Below, piece by piece: positions 17,685 to 25,757 of a stretch of DNA of 64,000 bases. This stretch comes from an uncultured Granulosicoccaceae bacterium (lineage in GTDB: Bacteria; Pseudomonadota; Gammaproteobacteria; Granulosicoccales; Granulosicoccaceae), in the NCBI GenBank assembly GCA_938035125.1, contig CALHNS010000014.1:98145-162144 (forward strand), written 5' to 3'. Below the pieces are notes generated by a model. That model was not told the DNA's origin. It did not search any database and saw only the letters and a program-made list of their open reading frames with translations. A program made the position numbers and the translations under genes. The stretch's first letter is position 1. Each line of letters begins with the position of its first letter.

Positions 17685-18819
17685 AAAATATATTTTTAGT
17701 GTAGCGCTTTCGTTTTCTTTGGCCTGTACAGCTGTTGCCGAGGTAATTTTTGATGAGCAGGAAATTAGCGCAATTGCATTACAAGGCCCTTGGCCAGTAA
17801 GCACTCCTCAAGATCCTGGTAACGAGTTTTCAGGCCTTTTATGGGCAGAAAGACTCGGTTCAACGCTTTTCGACGATACGCAGTTGTCACACAATATGTC
17901 CGTAGCGTGCAGCACCTGCCATCAAGCTGATAAGGGCTTTGCAGATGGTCGTTCATTATCCAAAGGTGAGGCAATTGGTATAAGGAATACGATAGGGTTG
18001 TTTAATTCAGGGCTTCAGCGATGGTTTGGTTGGGACGGAGGTACTGATAGTTTATGGGCGGCCTCTATTAGGCCATTGTTTACAGCCCATGAAATGGCCT
18101 CTAGTGTGGATGAGGTTACAAAAGCGCTAAGAGCGAATCACATGTTTGTATCAGCTATTGAAGAGCAGGCTGCATCAGTTGAAAACCTAGCAGACTTAGA
18201 TAACGAGGCGGTGATAGTGCTTGCTGGTAAAGTTATAGCGGCCTATGTGCGAACTTTGCGTTCAGGTAGAACAGCTTTTGATGATTACCGCGATGCATTA
18301 ATCAGCGGTGATATTATTGCGCAAGAACAATATCCCAAAGATGCTAAGCGTGGTTTAAAGATCTTTATCGGTGAAGCAAATTGCCGAGTATGCCATTTCG
18401 GATCCAATTTTTCTAATAGTGAATTTCATGACATTGGTCGTCCATTCTTTATCGGTGTGGGTCAGGTTGATTCAGGGCGTTACTCTGGAATTCAACGAAT
18501 ACAAAAAGATCCTTATTCGTTGAATGGACACTATGGAATAAAGGTGCCAAAGCCACAACAGCTAAAAACGGCTAATGTAAAGCTGAGTCAATCTAATTGG
18601 GGGCAATGGCGCACGCCATCATTACGCAATTTATCTTTTACTGCTCCTTATATGCACGATGGAAGCTTAGAAACGTTACGCGATGTGGTGGATTGGTATG
18701 CTGACATCGATCCAACGCGGTTGCATAGTCAGGGTGAAGCTATATTAAAGCCACTTAATCTTAATGAAAGACAGCGTGAAGATTTAGTGGCATTTTTACG
18801 TACCTTATCGGTGAAATAA
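17665..18819 (+). CDS. MauG/cytochrome c peroxidase family di-heme protein
   Basis: A periplasmic di-haem c-type cytochrome, 384 residues with a signal peptide (about 1-25, ending AVAE). Two haem sites are present: CSTCH (about residue 77) and CRVCH (about 243). WDGGTDSLWAASIRPLFTA lies between them and includes the conserved Trp region of the family. TAPYMHDGSLETLRDVV near the C-terminus is the distal haem ligand block. Members either reduce hydrogen peroxide or, like MauG and MbnH, oxidise residues of a partner protein. Its start lies inside the end of the amidohydrolase-YtkA gene, arguing for co-translation. Confidence 0.88.
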   Translation: MNLSCVKKYIFSVALSFSLACTAVAEVIFDEQEISAIALQGPWPVSTPQDPGNEFSGLLWAERLGSTLFDDTQLSHNMSVACSTCHQADKGFADGRSLSKGEAIGIRNTIGLFNSGLQRWFGWDGGTDSLWAASIRPLFTAHEMASSVDEVTKALRANHMFVSAIEEQAASVENLADLDNEAVIVLAGKVIAAYVRTLRSGRTAFDDYRDALISGDIIAQEQYPKDAKRGLKIFIGEANCRVCHFGSNFSNSEFHDIGRPFFIGVGQVDSGRYSGIQRIQKDPYSLNGHYGIKVPKPQQLKTANVKLSQSNWGQWRTPSLRNLSFTAPYMHDGSLETLRDVVDWYADIDPTRLHSQGEAILKPLNLNERQREDLVAFLRTLSVK

Positions 18820-18820
18820 T

Positions 18821-18849
18821 CAAGGGCTTCAAATTGTTTGAATCCCTTG
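18821..18849 (+). terminator. Hairpin after the MauG-like gene
   Basis: A 13-position stem with one mismatch (18821-18833 with 18837-18849; CAAGGG and TTCAAA pair with TTTGAA and CCCTTG), loop TTG, starts 2 bp after the stop codon. No T-run follows, so termination efficiency is uncertain. Confidence 0.55.
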
Positions 18850-19188
18850 TCTCAGACGATTATTAGAGTTTTCAACGATGATAATCGCTATTGGGGTAGT
18901 TTTAAGCTCACTAAATCTTTGCCTACGATTGTATTGCCTGTGAAGCCTCCATTAGCAACTGCGTCTGTATAAACCTTCTCATCCTGGATCCTTAGATTTC
19001 CATGGTGATCTAATAATTATCTGTTGACAGCCAAATTGCAATGAAAAACTGGCCTGTGTCTTTAACTAGTAGTAAAATCGCCCCAAAACCAAATAAAGGA
19101 AAAGGATCACTATTCGCCATTATTTGTCGTATGTTATTGATTGTTAATAACACGTTGATTTGATGAGAAACCTAGGTCCATTGTTGCT
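18850..19188. other. Intergenic region upstream of the TTT transporter
   Basis: About 340 bases without a supported gene. On the minus strand 19016 down to 18888 is open for 42 codons and reads protein-like (includes VYTDAVANGGFTGNTIVGK, stop TAG at 18888-18890). It has no start codon and a stop immediately upstream, so at most it is a decayed gene end. The region should also carry the promoter of the transporter operon; I see no confident -35/-10 pair. Confidence 0.3.
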
Positions 19189-19932
19189 TTGAGCAAAGAA
19201 CTCAATAAATTAGAAAATTATTTGCTTTTTGACGAGCAACTACCTGCGTGTCTTTCCGATGGCACATCAGTTTTTAAAAGCGAGTGCCCACCCGATAAAA
19301 AATTCAAATCAGAAAATTTGTTTGAATTTCGACGAGGTCGGGGTGATTTTCATGCCTCTGTGGTAGCAGCGTTATTAGCGCTAATTTTTCTTGCTTTTTT
19401 TTGGACGCAAACCGGTTGGGATGCACGCAAACTGCCCGATAATTTGAGTAACTACATCGGTTATCAATTCGGTATCACTGAAATTGAAGGAAGGGCAAAA
19501 CGTTTAGGCACAATTTTAAAGCAGTCGTGGTTTGTACCCATGTTGTGTTTAATGGTATTGGTGCCTGCAGCGTTATTCAATCTAAAAAATTCTTGGAAAG
19601 TAAGGCGTTGGAGGCTTCGATATCAGCAACCTACCATTGCTCGTTTTGAATATGAAAAATATTTAAGTGCTTTAGAATTTGTTGCGTATTTTGTGTTGTA
19701 CACACTAGCCGTTCCAATATTGGGTTATTTATTGGCAACGCTATGTCTTGGCGTTTACCTAACATGGCGATTGGGTTATCGAACGTTAAAGTGGTTGATC
19801 ATCGGATTGGTCGCAAGTTTTGCGATTGTTTTATTGTTTCGAACGGTATTGCAAATAAAAACCCCAAATAGTATTTGGTTATACGATTTACTGCCTTCAG
19901 CACAACGTGCGTTCATGCTGACGTATTTCTAA
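19189..19932 (+). CDS. Tripartite tricarboxylate transporter small membrane subunit (TctB type)
   Basis: A 247-residue protein with a hydrophilic N-terminus of about 55 residues and then five or so hydrophobic segments, e.g. VVAALLALIFLAFFW, VPMLCLMVLVPAALF, VPILGYLLATLCLGVYLTW and WLIIGLVASFAIVLLF. The pattern GYLLATxLxxxxxxWRLG is typical of TctB. No ATG exists between the upstream stop at 19156 and the first membrane segment, so a TTG at 19189 is the likeliest start, with a weak ribosome site; the start is uncertain. It is followed by the large TctA subunit 14 bp later. Confidence 0.75.
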   Translation: MSKELNKLENYLLFDEQLPACLSDGTSVFKSECPPDKKFKSENLFEFRRGRGDFHASVVAALLALIFLAFFWTQTGWDARKLPDNLSNYIGYQFGITEIEGRAKRLGTILKQSWFVPMLCLMVLVPAALFNLKNSWKVRRWRLRYQQPTIARFEYEKYLSALEFVAYFVLYTLAVPILGYLLATLCLGVYLTWRLGYRTLKWLIIGLVASFAIVLLFRTVLQIKTPNSIWLYDLLPSAQRAFMLTYF

Positions 19933-19946
19933 AGGCAAAAAATACA

Positions 19947-21440
19947 GTGGAAGCGTTTCTTAGTGGTTTAGATCAGTTGTTTCAACCGACCGTGCTTATC
20001 GCGATTGTCATAGGCTCTATAGGGGGGCTTATTATTGGTGCCGTTCCAGGTATTGGGCCAGCGATCGCCATTGCTATTTTGTTGCCTGCTACATTGTTTT
20101 TAGATGATTTGGTTGGTTTGGTTTTACTTTTGGGGGTATACGGTTCGTCTATGTACGGTGGCGCCATACCGGCCATATTGATTAATACCCCAGGTACCCC
20201 AGTTAACGCATTAACAACCTACGACGGCTATGCAATGACGCGGCGTGGCGAAGCATCACGAGCATTGGCCATAGCTTATTCTTCATCATTTATTGGTGCC
20301 GTGTTCTCTATAACGGTTGCATTAATTGCTTTGTTTGCTTTTGGGCCATATTTAAGAGACTTAGGTGCGCTATTTGGCCAGCGAGACATAATGATGGCTG
20401 CCATTCTGGGTGGGGTTTTACTCATTGCGGCTCATAAGCAGAATATGGGTATTGCAGCCATGTTGTTTGGCTTTGGTTTTTTAATATCTCTAGTGGGGCG
20501 GCAAACTACTCGAAAAATTGATCGCTATACCTTCGATGTTGAATATTTGTATGCAGGATTCAATTTAATTGTCGTCATCGTTGGGATATTCGCGCTTAGT
20601 CAGGCTATGAATTTAATGACGGGTAAAGATGATGATCCGCCGCCTGCAAGAATTTCAGGCAATGTCTTTCGCGGTTTTACTGAAATTGCGAGTAGAAAAC
20701 TCATTGCATTCTTATCGGCAGTTTACGGCACCATCATGGGCATCATTCCAGGGGTAGGGGAATTTGTTGCACAATTTTTTAGTTATTCCACCGCACGTTC
20801 CTTATCAAAAGAGCCCACCCGTTTCGGATATGGATCTCCAGAAGGTTTAATTGCTTCTGAAACATCTAACAATGCGGTTCCTGCCGCTGCAATGATTCCG
20901 TTACTGGCTTTAGGTGTGCCAGGTGAGGCATTGACGGCCATGATGATGGTGGTTTTCTTTGATGCGGGAATAAAGCCTGGGCCAGATATATTTGATAATC
21001 ATCCTGATTTTTTATTCAGTTTATTCACCGCATTACTGCTAGTGAACATTCTTGTAGTCACCACATTGTTGTTCTCAACTCGGTTAATAGCGAAAATGAT
21101 TTATATCCCGAATCGTTTTTTGGGTGCGATGATTATGTTGTTATCGTTTGTCGGCGTATTCTCCATTAGAAACAGCCTGATAGACTGTATATTTGCGGTA
21201 GCGTTCGGTTATATCGGGTTTATTCTTCGTCGGTTGGATTGGCCATTGGTGCCAATTGTTCTTGGTATGGTGCTAGGTTCAATTATTACTCAGCGTTTAA
21301 CGGCTGGTGCTGGGCAAATAAAAACAGCGATGGATTTAATCAATCGACCGGTTTCTGGAATTTTGTTCGCGGTAATTTGTGCTGTTATCTGTTACATAAT
21401 ATGGCAGGTTATAAGGCAAAGAAGACGTATCCAGCAGTAG
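19947..21440 (+). CDS. Tripartite tricarboxylate transporter large membrane subunit (TctA)
   Basis: The main permease of a TTT secondary importer, in the inner membrane with about 11-12 helices. I choose the GTG at 19947 (VEAFLSGLDQLFQPTVL), which gives 497 residues, the usual length, and has AAAGG about 11 bp upstream. Diagnostic glycine-rich motifs are GAVPGIGPAIAIAILLP (about 32-48), YGGAIPAILINTPGTP and, in the second half, GIIPGVGEFVAQFFSY and LALGVPGEALTAMMM. The cargo cannot be read from sequence. Confidence 0.93.
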   Translation: MEAFLSGLDQLFQPTVLIAIVIGSIGGLIIGAVPGIGPAIAIAILLPATLFLDDLVGLVLLLGVYGSSMYGGAIPAILINTPGTPVNALTTYDGYAMTRRGEASRALAIAYSSSFIGAVFSITVALIALFAFGPYLRDLGALFGQRDIMMAAILGGVLLIAAHKQNMGIAAMLFGFGFLISLVGRQTTRKIDRYTFDVEYLYAGFNLIVVIVGIFALSQAMNLMTGKDDDPPPARISGNVFRGFTEIASRKLIAFLSAVYGTIMGIIPGVGEFVAQFFSYSTARSLSKEPTRFGYGSPEGLIASETSNNAVPAAAMIPLLALGVPGEALTAMMMVVFFDAGIKPGPDIFDNHPDFLFSLFTALLLVNILVVTTLLFSTRLIAKMIYIPNRFLGAMIMLLSFVGVFSIRNSLIDCIFAVAFGYIGFILRRLDWPLVPIVLGMVLGSIITQRLTAGAGQIKTAMDLINRPVSGILFAVICAVICYIIWQVIRQRRRIQQ

Positions 21441-21466
21441 TATTAAATTTCCAATTGGAGGAAAAA

Positions 21467-22396
21467 ATGAAGAAAAGATTAGTATTAGCAGCAACCTTAG
21501 TTGCGGCACTCACGGGGTTTGTTGCCACTGCGCATGCAGAATACCCAGAGGCGCCCGTGCAGTTTGTGGTGCCTTGGCCCCCTGGTGATTTTGAAGATAT
21601 TCTTACCCGAATGATTGCTAAGCACATGGAAGAGAAAACGGGTGTGCCTGCATCTGTTGTCAATAAGCCTGGTGGTGGTGATGGCCCTTTTCCTGGGGCA
21701 TTAGAAGTGCTGAATGGTCCTGCTGATGGATCTATGGTGGGTTCTTTTGTTATCGGTGTTCCTATTGTTGGCCCTGTTATCGATATCGGTATTGAAGAAG
21801 ACAGTTTCACGCCAGTGGGTATCTTTTTAACCTACCCCTTTGTTCTTGCTGCCAGTGGCGATGCGCCTTACAGCAATATGGCTGAATTAGCCGCTCACGC
21901 ACAAGATAATGATGTAGTGCTGGGGCACTTTGGTGCAGGGCTTACGCCTACGCGTGCATCGTTTGCCGCTGCAAGGAAACTGGATTTTGAATTTGCTGAT
22001 GAATCTGCGTTTGATTTATTAGATTGCAACACCTTATCTTCTGGTGATGCTGATGTAATCAATACAACATTGGCTTTAGTGGAGCCATGCCTTGATGAGA
22101 TAAACATATTGGCTAACATCGGTTCAGAGCCCATTGCAAAGCTAGATGGTGTTGAAACATTAGCGGCTCAATCGGGTATTAACGATATTGAATTGTGGAA
22201 TGGTTTATTTGTAAAAAAAGGTACTCCGCAAGACGTGATCGATACCTTGGCATCCATTGCTGAAGAGGTCATGGCAGGTGATGAAGCACAGCAACTGATG
22301 GCAGAAACCGGTGCACGAGTGTACTGGCAAGGCAGTGATGAGTCGGCAGCGCGCATTGAAACCGATCGGGCCAAGAACGCTGAGCTAGACGAATAG
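21467..22396 (+). CDS. TTT transporter periplasmic solute-binding protein (TctC/Bug family)
   Basis: A periplasmic receptor feeding TctBA. GGAGG precedes the ATG at 21467. The product (309 residues) has a signal peptide, MKKRLVLAATLVAALTGFVA, cleaved after AHA. Mature start EYPEAPVQFVVPWPPGDFED corresponds to the Bug ligand loop, but the common GGxxD motif is replaced by PPGDFEDIL, followed by VVNKPGGGDGPFPGA. This may mark a subfamily with a different ligand. Gene order here is B-A-C, whereas the well-known tct operon begins with tctC. Confidence 0.9.
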   Translation: MKKRLVLAATLVAALTGFVATAHAEYPEAPVQFVVPWPPGDFEDILTRMIAKHMEEKTGVPASVVNKPGGGDGPFPGALEVLNGPADGSMVGSFVIGVPIVGPVIDIGIEEDSFTPVGIFLTYPFVLAASGDAPYSNMAELAAHAQDNDVVLGHFGAGLTPTRASFAAARKLDFEFADESAFDLLDCNTLSSGDADVINTTLALVEPCLDEINILANIGSEPIAKLDGVETLAAQSGINDIELWNGLFVKKGTPQDVIDTLASIAEEVMAGDEAQQLMAETGARVYWQGSDESAARIETDRAKNAELDE

Positions 22397-22435
22397 CGGT
22401 TGTCTTGTTTTTTATCAATGATAGCTGTGTAAAAG

Positions 22436-22462
22436 CGAGGCTGCGATTCATTCGCAGCCTCG
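22436..22462 (+). terminator. Hairpin between the TTT operon and the GATase-P450-GS genes
   Basis: A perfect 11-bp stem (22436-22446 with 22452-22462, CGAGGCTGCGA/TCGCAGCCTCG), loop TTCAT, lies 40 bp after tctC and 28 bp before the next start. No T-run follows. It may be a weak terminator separating two transcripts or a processing site within one. Confidence 0.6.
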
Positions 22463-22490
22463 TGTACTTACACTACGTCATGTTGTTTGT

Positions 22491-23210
22491 ATGATGAAAC
22501 GAATCAAGCTAGGAATTTTGCAAGTAAACCACGATAAAAGCGTGGAAGTCGGTGATGCGTTTCCTGATGATGCTCACCGTTTTCGTGATTTATTTGATGC
22601 GCTAGATCAACGGTTTCAATACCGTGTATATATGACCATTGGTGGAGAACTGCCGCAAGATATCGATGAGCAAGATGCTTATCTCATTACGGGTAGCCCT
22701 TTAAGTGTTTTAGATAAACACATTTTTAGCGATAAACTAACCGCTTTTATAAAGCAGTGCGATGCGAATAAAAAGAAATTAGTGGGTGCATGCTTTGGGC
22801 ATCAAGCCATTGCATTGGCATTGGGCGGAAAAGTAATGCGTTCTAGCACCGGTTACAATATAGGAATTGAGAAGACTCAGTTCATCGAGCATCGTAGTTG
22901 GATGGTACCTGCACAGGAATCGCTTTCGATGCACGTGTTTCATGAAGATCAGGTTTGCGAAGTGCCGCCTGGGTGTGTGCTTTTAGGTAGCAGTGAAAAC
23001 TGCAAGGTGGCTAGTTTCTCCAAAGGAAATCATATTCTTACTACACAGGCTCATCCTGAATTCACCAATCCCTTTATGAGCTGTGTGTTGAGTTCTATGG
23101 AAAACCATCTTGATGCTAACGTTAGGGAAAAGGTGCAAGCGAGTTTGCAGAATCCGCAAAATGGTAGTGTGTTTGCCTCTTGGTGTTCTAATTTTTATTT
23201 GGAATCTTGA
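22491..23210 (+). CDS. Class I glutamine amidotransferase / gamma-glutamyl hydrolase-like protein
   Basis: A 239-residue cytoplasmic protein of the GATase1 fold. The catalytic triad is visible: Cys101 in VGACFGHQAIALALGG, and His188 and Glu190 in QAHPEF. YLITGSPLSVLD (about 63-74) is the oxyanion-side loop. It stands alone, without a synthase domain, as do enzymes that hydrolyse gamma-glutamyl amides and the TdnT-type partner of GS-like ligases in aniline degradation. The P450 gene starts 3 bp after its stop. Given the GS-like gene two positions on, I infer that it removes or transfers a gamma-glutamyl group. Confidence 0.8.
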   Translation: MMKRIKLGILQVNHDKSVEVGDAFPDDAHRFRDLFDALDQRFQYRVYMTIGGELPQDIDEQDAYLITGSPLSVLDKHIFSDKLTAFIKQCDANKKKLVGACFGHQAIALALGGKVMRSSTGYNIGIEKTQFIEHRSWMVPAQESLSMHVFHEDQVCEVPPGCVLLGSSENCKVASFSKGNHILTTQAHPEFTNPFMSCVLSSMENHLDANVREKVQASLQNPQNGSVFASWCSNFYLES

Positions 23211-23212
23211 TC

Positions 23213-24439
23213 ATGGTGGATGATGGCCATTTGAATCTTCTTAGCCACGATAGCTTCGCCAATGGTGTGCCCCATAAAACTTTTGAACGGTTGCGCAGAG
23301 AGGCGCCAGTTTATTGGACAGAAGGCGATGCGGAGACAAAGGGATTTTGGAGCCTGACCCGTCATGCTGATATTTCAAAAGCAAATAAGGAAAGTTTAAT
23401 TTTCAGTTCGGCTCAAGGCATTCGCTTAGAGGATCAGAGCCATGAAGAATACTTGGCAAGAAAGACTTTTCAAGAAACGGATGCGCCAGAGCATGCAGAA
23501 ACACGGCGCAAGGTGAACCCACAGTTTACGGTTAGAAAAATTGCAGAATTTGAACCCGTGGTTCGAACCTTGGCGCAAAGTATTGTAGGAAATGCGGTAA
23601 AACAAAAGGAATTCGATGCGGTAGAAAATATTGCAAAACTGCTACCGATGATGATGTTGGGTCGAATTTTAGGGTTGCCCGATGAAGACTTAAATTGGTT
23701 AGTAGAAAAAGGCGATGCACTGATCGGCAATTCAGACCCTGAATTCACATCAACCGTTATTGATAAAATGGACACCAGTGAATATCGGATGATGCCGTTT
23801 CGAAGTCCTGCTGGGGCTGAGCTGTATGACTATGCTGCGGATGTCATAAACGGCCGTCGTGCTATTGATAAATCGGGGCTTTTGCATCACATGTTGAATT
23901 CTGATGATGCACTGAATGAGCTTGAATTTAAGAATTTCTTCTGCTTGTTAATTGCAGCAGGAAACGATACCACTCGTTATTCCATTGCGATGGCGTTGTA
24001 TTTACTAACTCAAGATTCACAATTGGTCGAGCAGTTAAAATCGAATCGCTACTGGGATACCTGCGCCGATGAATTTATTCGGTTAGCCTCTCCAACAATG
24101 CACTTTCGAAGAACGGCCACCCAAGATATTAAATTGCACGATCAAGTAATCAAGCAAGGCGATAAGGTATTGCTGTGGTTTGTTTCCGGCAGCCGTGATG
24201 AAGCTGTTTACGAAAATCCGCACGCAGTAGCTTTAGGCCGATCACCGAATCGGCATTTGGCCTTTGGGCAAGGTGGCCCGCATTTATGTTTGGGGCGATA
24301 TCTGGCGAAAATGGAAATAACGATTGTTATCCAAGAGCTGGTGAAACACATATCCATTATCGAAGCGCTTAATAAACCAGAATGGACGCGTTCAAACTTT
24401 ATTTGTGGTGTTAAACGTTTGAATGTTCGGGTTGCTTAA
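23213..24439 (+). CDS. Cytochrome P450
   Basis: A soluble bacterial monooxygenase of 408 residues from the ATG at 23213; the in-frame TTG at 23207 overlaps the previous stop and is less likely. AGNDTTR (residues 249-255) is the oxygen-activating I-helix, EFIR (287-290) is the ExxR motif, and FGQGGPHLCLG (351-361) is the haem loop with ligand Cys359. QETDAPEHAETRRKVNPQF is the C-helix region contacting haem. It resembles class I P450s that use a ferredoxin and reductase, but neither is encoded nearby. The substrate is unknown; context suggests an amine, amide or its gamma-glutamyl derivative. Confidence 0.95.
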   Translation: MVDDGHLNLLSHDSFANGVPHKTFERLRREAPVYWTEGDAETKGFWSLTRHADISKANKESLIFSSAQGIRLEDQSHEEYLARKTFQETDAPEHAETRRKVNPQFTVRKIAEFEPVVRTLAQSIVGNAVKQKEFDAVENIAKLLPMMMLGRILGLPDEDLNWLVEKGDALIGNSDPEFTSTVIDKMDTSEYRMMPFRSPAGAELYDYAADVINGRRAIDKSGLLHHMLNSDDALNELEFKNFFCLLIAAGNDTTRYSIAMALYLLTQDSQLVEQLKSNRYWDTCADEFIRLASPTMHFRRTATQDIKLHDQVIKQGDKVLLWFVSGSRDEAVYENPHAVALGRSPNRHLAFGQGGPHLCLGRYLAKMEITIVIQELVKHISIIEALNKPEWTRSNFICGVKRLNVRVA

Positions 24440-24444
24440 AAATT

Positions 24445-25710
24445 ATGAATAGAACCCGAGCTATTTTTTGTGATCTGTTAAATCTTCCCAGAGGCAAGTA
24501 CATACCATCCGATGTTGCAGCGAAAGGTTCTGTGAATTTTGCTCGTGCGGCATTTGCGGTTACCTATGATCGAGATTTATTGCCTTTGCCGGGCAGCGGC
24601 TTTCACGATGGTCTGCCTGACATGGAGCTTCGGCTTGATGAAGAGCGACGAGTGGCGTGGCAGCCTGGCACCGAAATCGCCCTAGGTGATATCCACGTTG
24701 ATAACAAACCCTTTGATCTTTGTGCTCGTTCGCAATTAAAACGAACAGTGGAAGAGTGGGAATCAATGGGATGCACGCCTATGGTTGGTCTTGAAACAGA
24801 GGCCTATATTTTCCAGCGCGATTCTGACGGCGTGTGGCGTCCATACGATACACCGGGCGCATTCGTTTACGGTACTGGCCCTGAAAACGATCCTCGCGGT
24901 TTAATGGATGATATTTGGGAAGCGGCCTATGCTTGTGGTATTCCGTTAGAGAGCGCTAATGGGGAATATGATAATGGCCAAATCGAATTAACCTTGCGAT
25001 TTGATGAAGCTGTGAAGGCTTGTGATGATGCGTTTCTTATGCGTGTTATGGCCAGAGAAATCGCCTTAAAAAAAGGCTTGATGTTGTCGTTTATGCCCAA
25101 ACCTATTCCTGATCGAGGAGGCTCTGGGTTGCACATAAATTTTAGCTTCGTAGGCCCTAATGGAGAAAATAACATTGCTCCTAACGGCAAGCTATCTGAT
25201 ACAGCGAAACAATCGATGGCGGGTTTAATGCACCATCATCAGGGGTTGGCTGGGCTACTTGCCACAACAACCAATAGTTATGATCGACTAACCGCAGGCA
25301 GTATGGCGGGTTACTGGGCAAACTGGGCAGAAGATCATCGAATGGTTACCGTGCGCAGTTCATCATCGTCTGCGAAAAGCGCACGACTGGAACACCGCAT
25401 GGCAGATTGTTCCACTAATCCGTATCAAGCGGTTACATCGGTGCTGCAAGCGGCAAAGCTTGGTGTTTTAAATAAAATGCCGTTACAGCCTGCAGAAGAT
25501 TTAGATGGTGTAGAAAATGTTCGAGCTAAACACCATGTGCCCGCAAACTTAGATAAAGCGTTAAACGCTTTGGATAAAGATGTTCAATTACGTCACGCAG
25601 TGGGAGAAACCTTTTGCAATGCTTTGTTGTATTTGAAGCGTGATGAGGTGAACAGGCTTTTAGGTAAGAGTGTTGATGAAGTGCGGGATTTTTATTTACC
25701 GTTTATATGA
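24445..25710 (+). CDS. Glutamine synthetase-like gamma-glutamyl ligase
   Basis: A 421-residue member of the glutamine synthetase superfamily, about 5 bp after the P450 gene. VGLETEAYIFQRDS (about 109-122) and ESANGEYDNGQIELTLRF (about 171-188) carry the metal-binding glutamates, GGSGLHINFSF (about 226-236) the ATP/glutamate His, and VTVRSSSSSAKSARLEHRMAD the arginine loop. It is shorter than GlnA and groups by eye with PuuA, GlnT and amine-specific ligases that join glutamate to an amine. GS-like genes next to oxygenases are known in aniline (tdnQ) and cyclic-amine (mor/pip) degradation. Its amine is unknown. Confidence 0.85.
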   Translation: MNRTRAIFCDLLNLPRGKYIPSDVAAKGSVNFARAAFAVTYDRDLLPLPGSGFHDGLPDMELRLDEERRVAWQPGTEIALGDIHVDNKPFDLCARSQLKRTVEEWESMGCTPMVGLETEAYIFQRDSDGVWRPYDTPGAFVYGTGPENDPRGLMDDIWEAAYACGIPLESANGEYDNGQIELTLRFDEAVKACDDAFLMRVMAREIALKKGLMLSFMPKPIPDRGGSGLHINFSFVGPNGENNIAPNGKLSDTAKQSMAGLMHHHQGLAGLLATTTNSYDRLTAGSMAGYWANWAEDHRMVTVRSSSSSAKSARLEHRMADCSTNPYQAVTSVLQAAKLGVLNKMPLQPAEDLDGVENVRAKHHVPANLDKALNALDKDVQLRHAVGETFCNALLYLKRDEVNRLLGKSVDEVRDFYLPFI

Positions 25711-25757
25711 TTTCTATTGCTATAGAATATGTATTTATTAGCAATGAAACACTTCAT

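Noticed and set aside
19163..19192. ATG at 19163 as a frameshifted start of tctB
   Set aside because: It reads only nine codons to a TGA and has no TctB similarity; a frameshift cannot be shown from one sequence.
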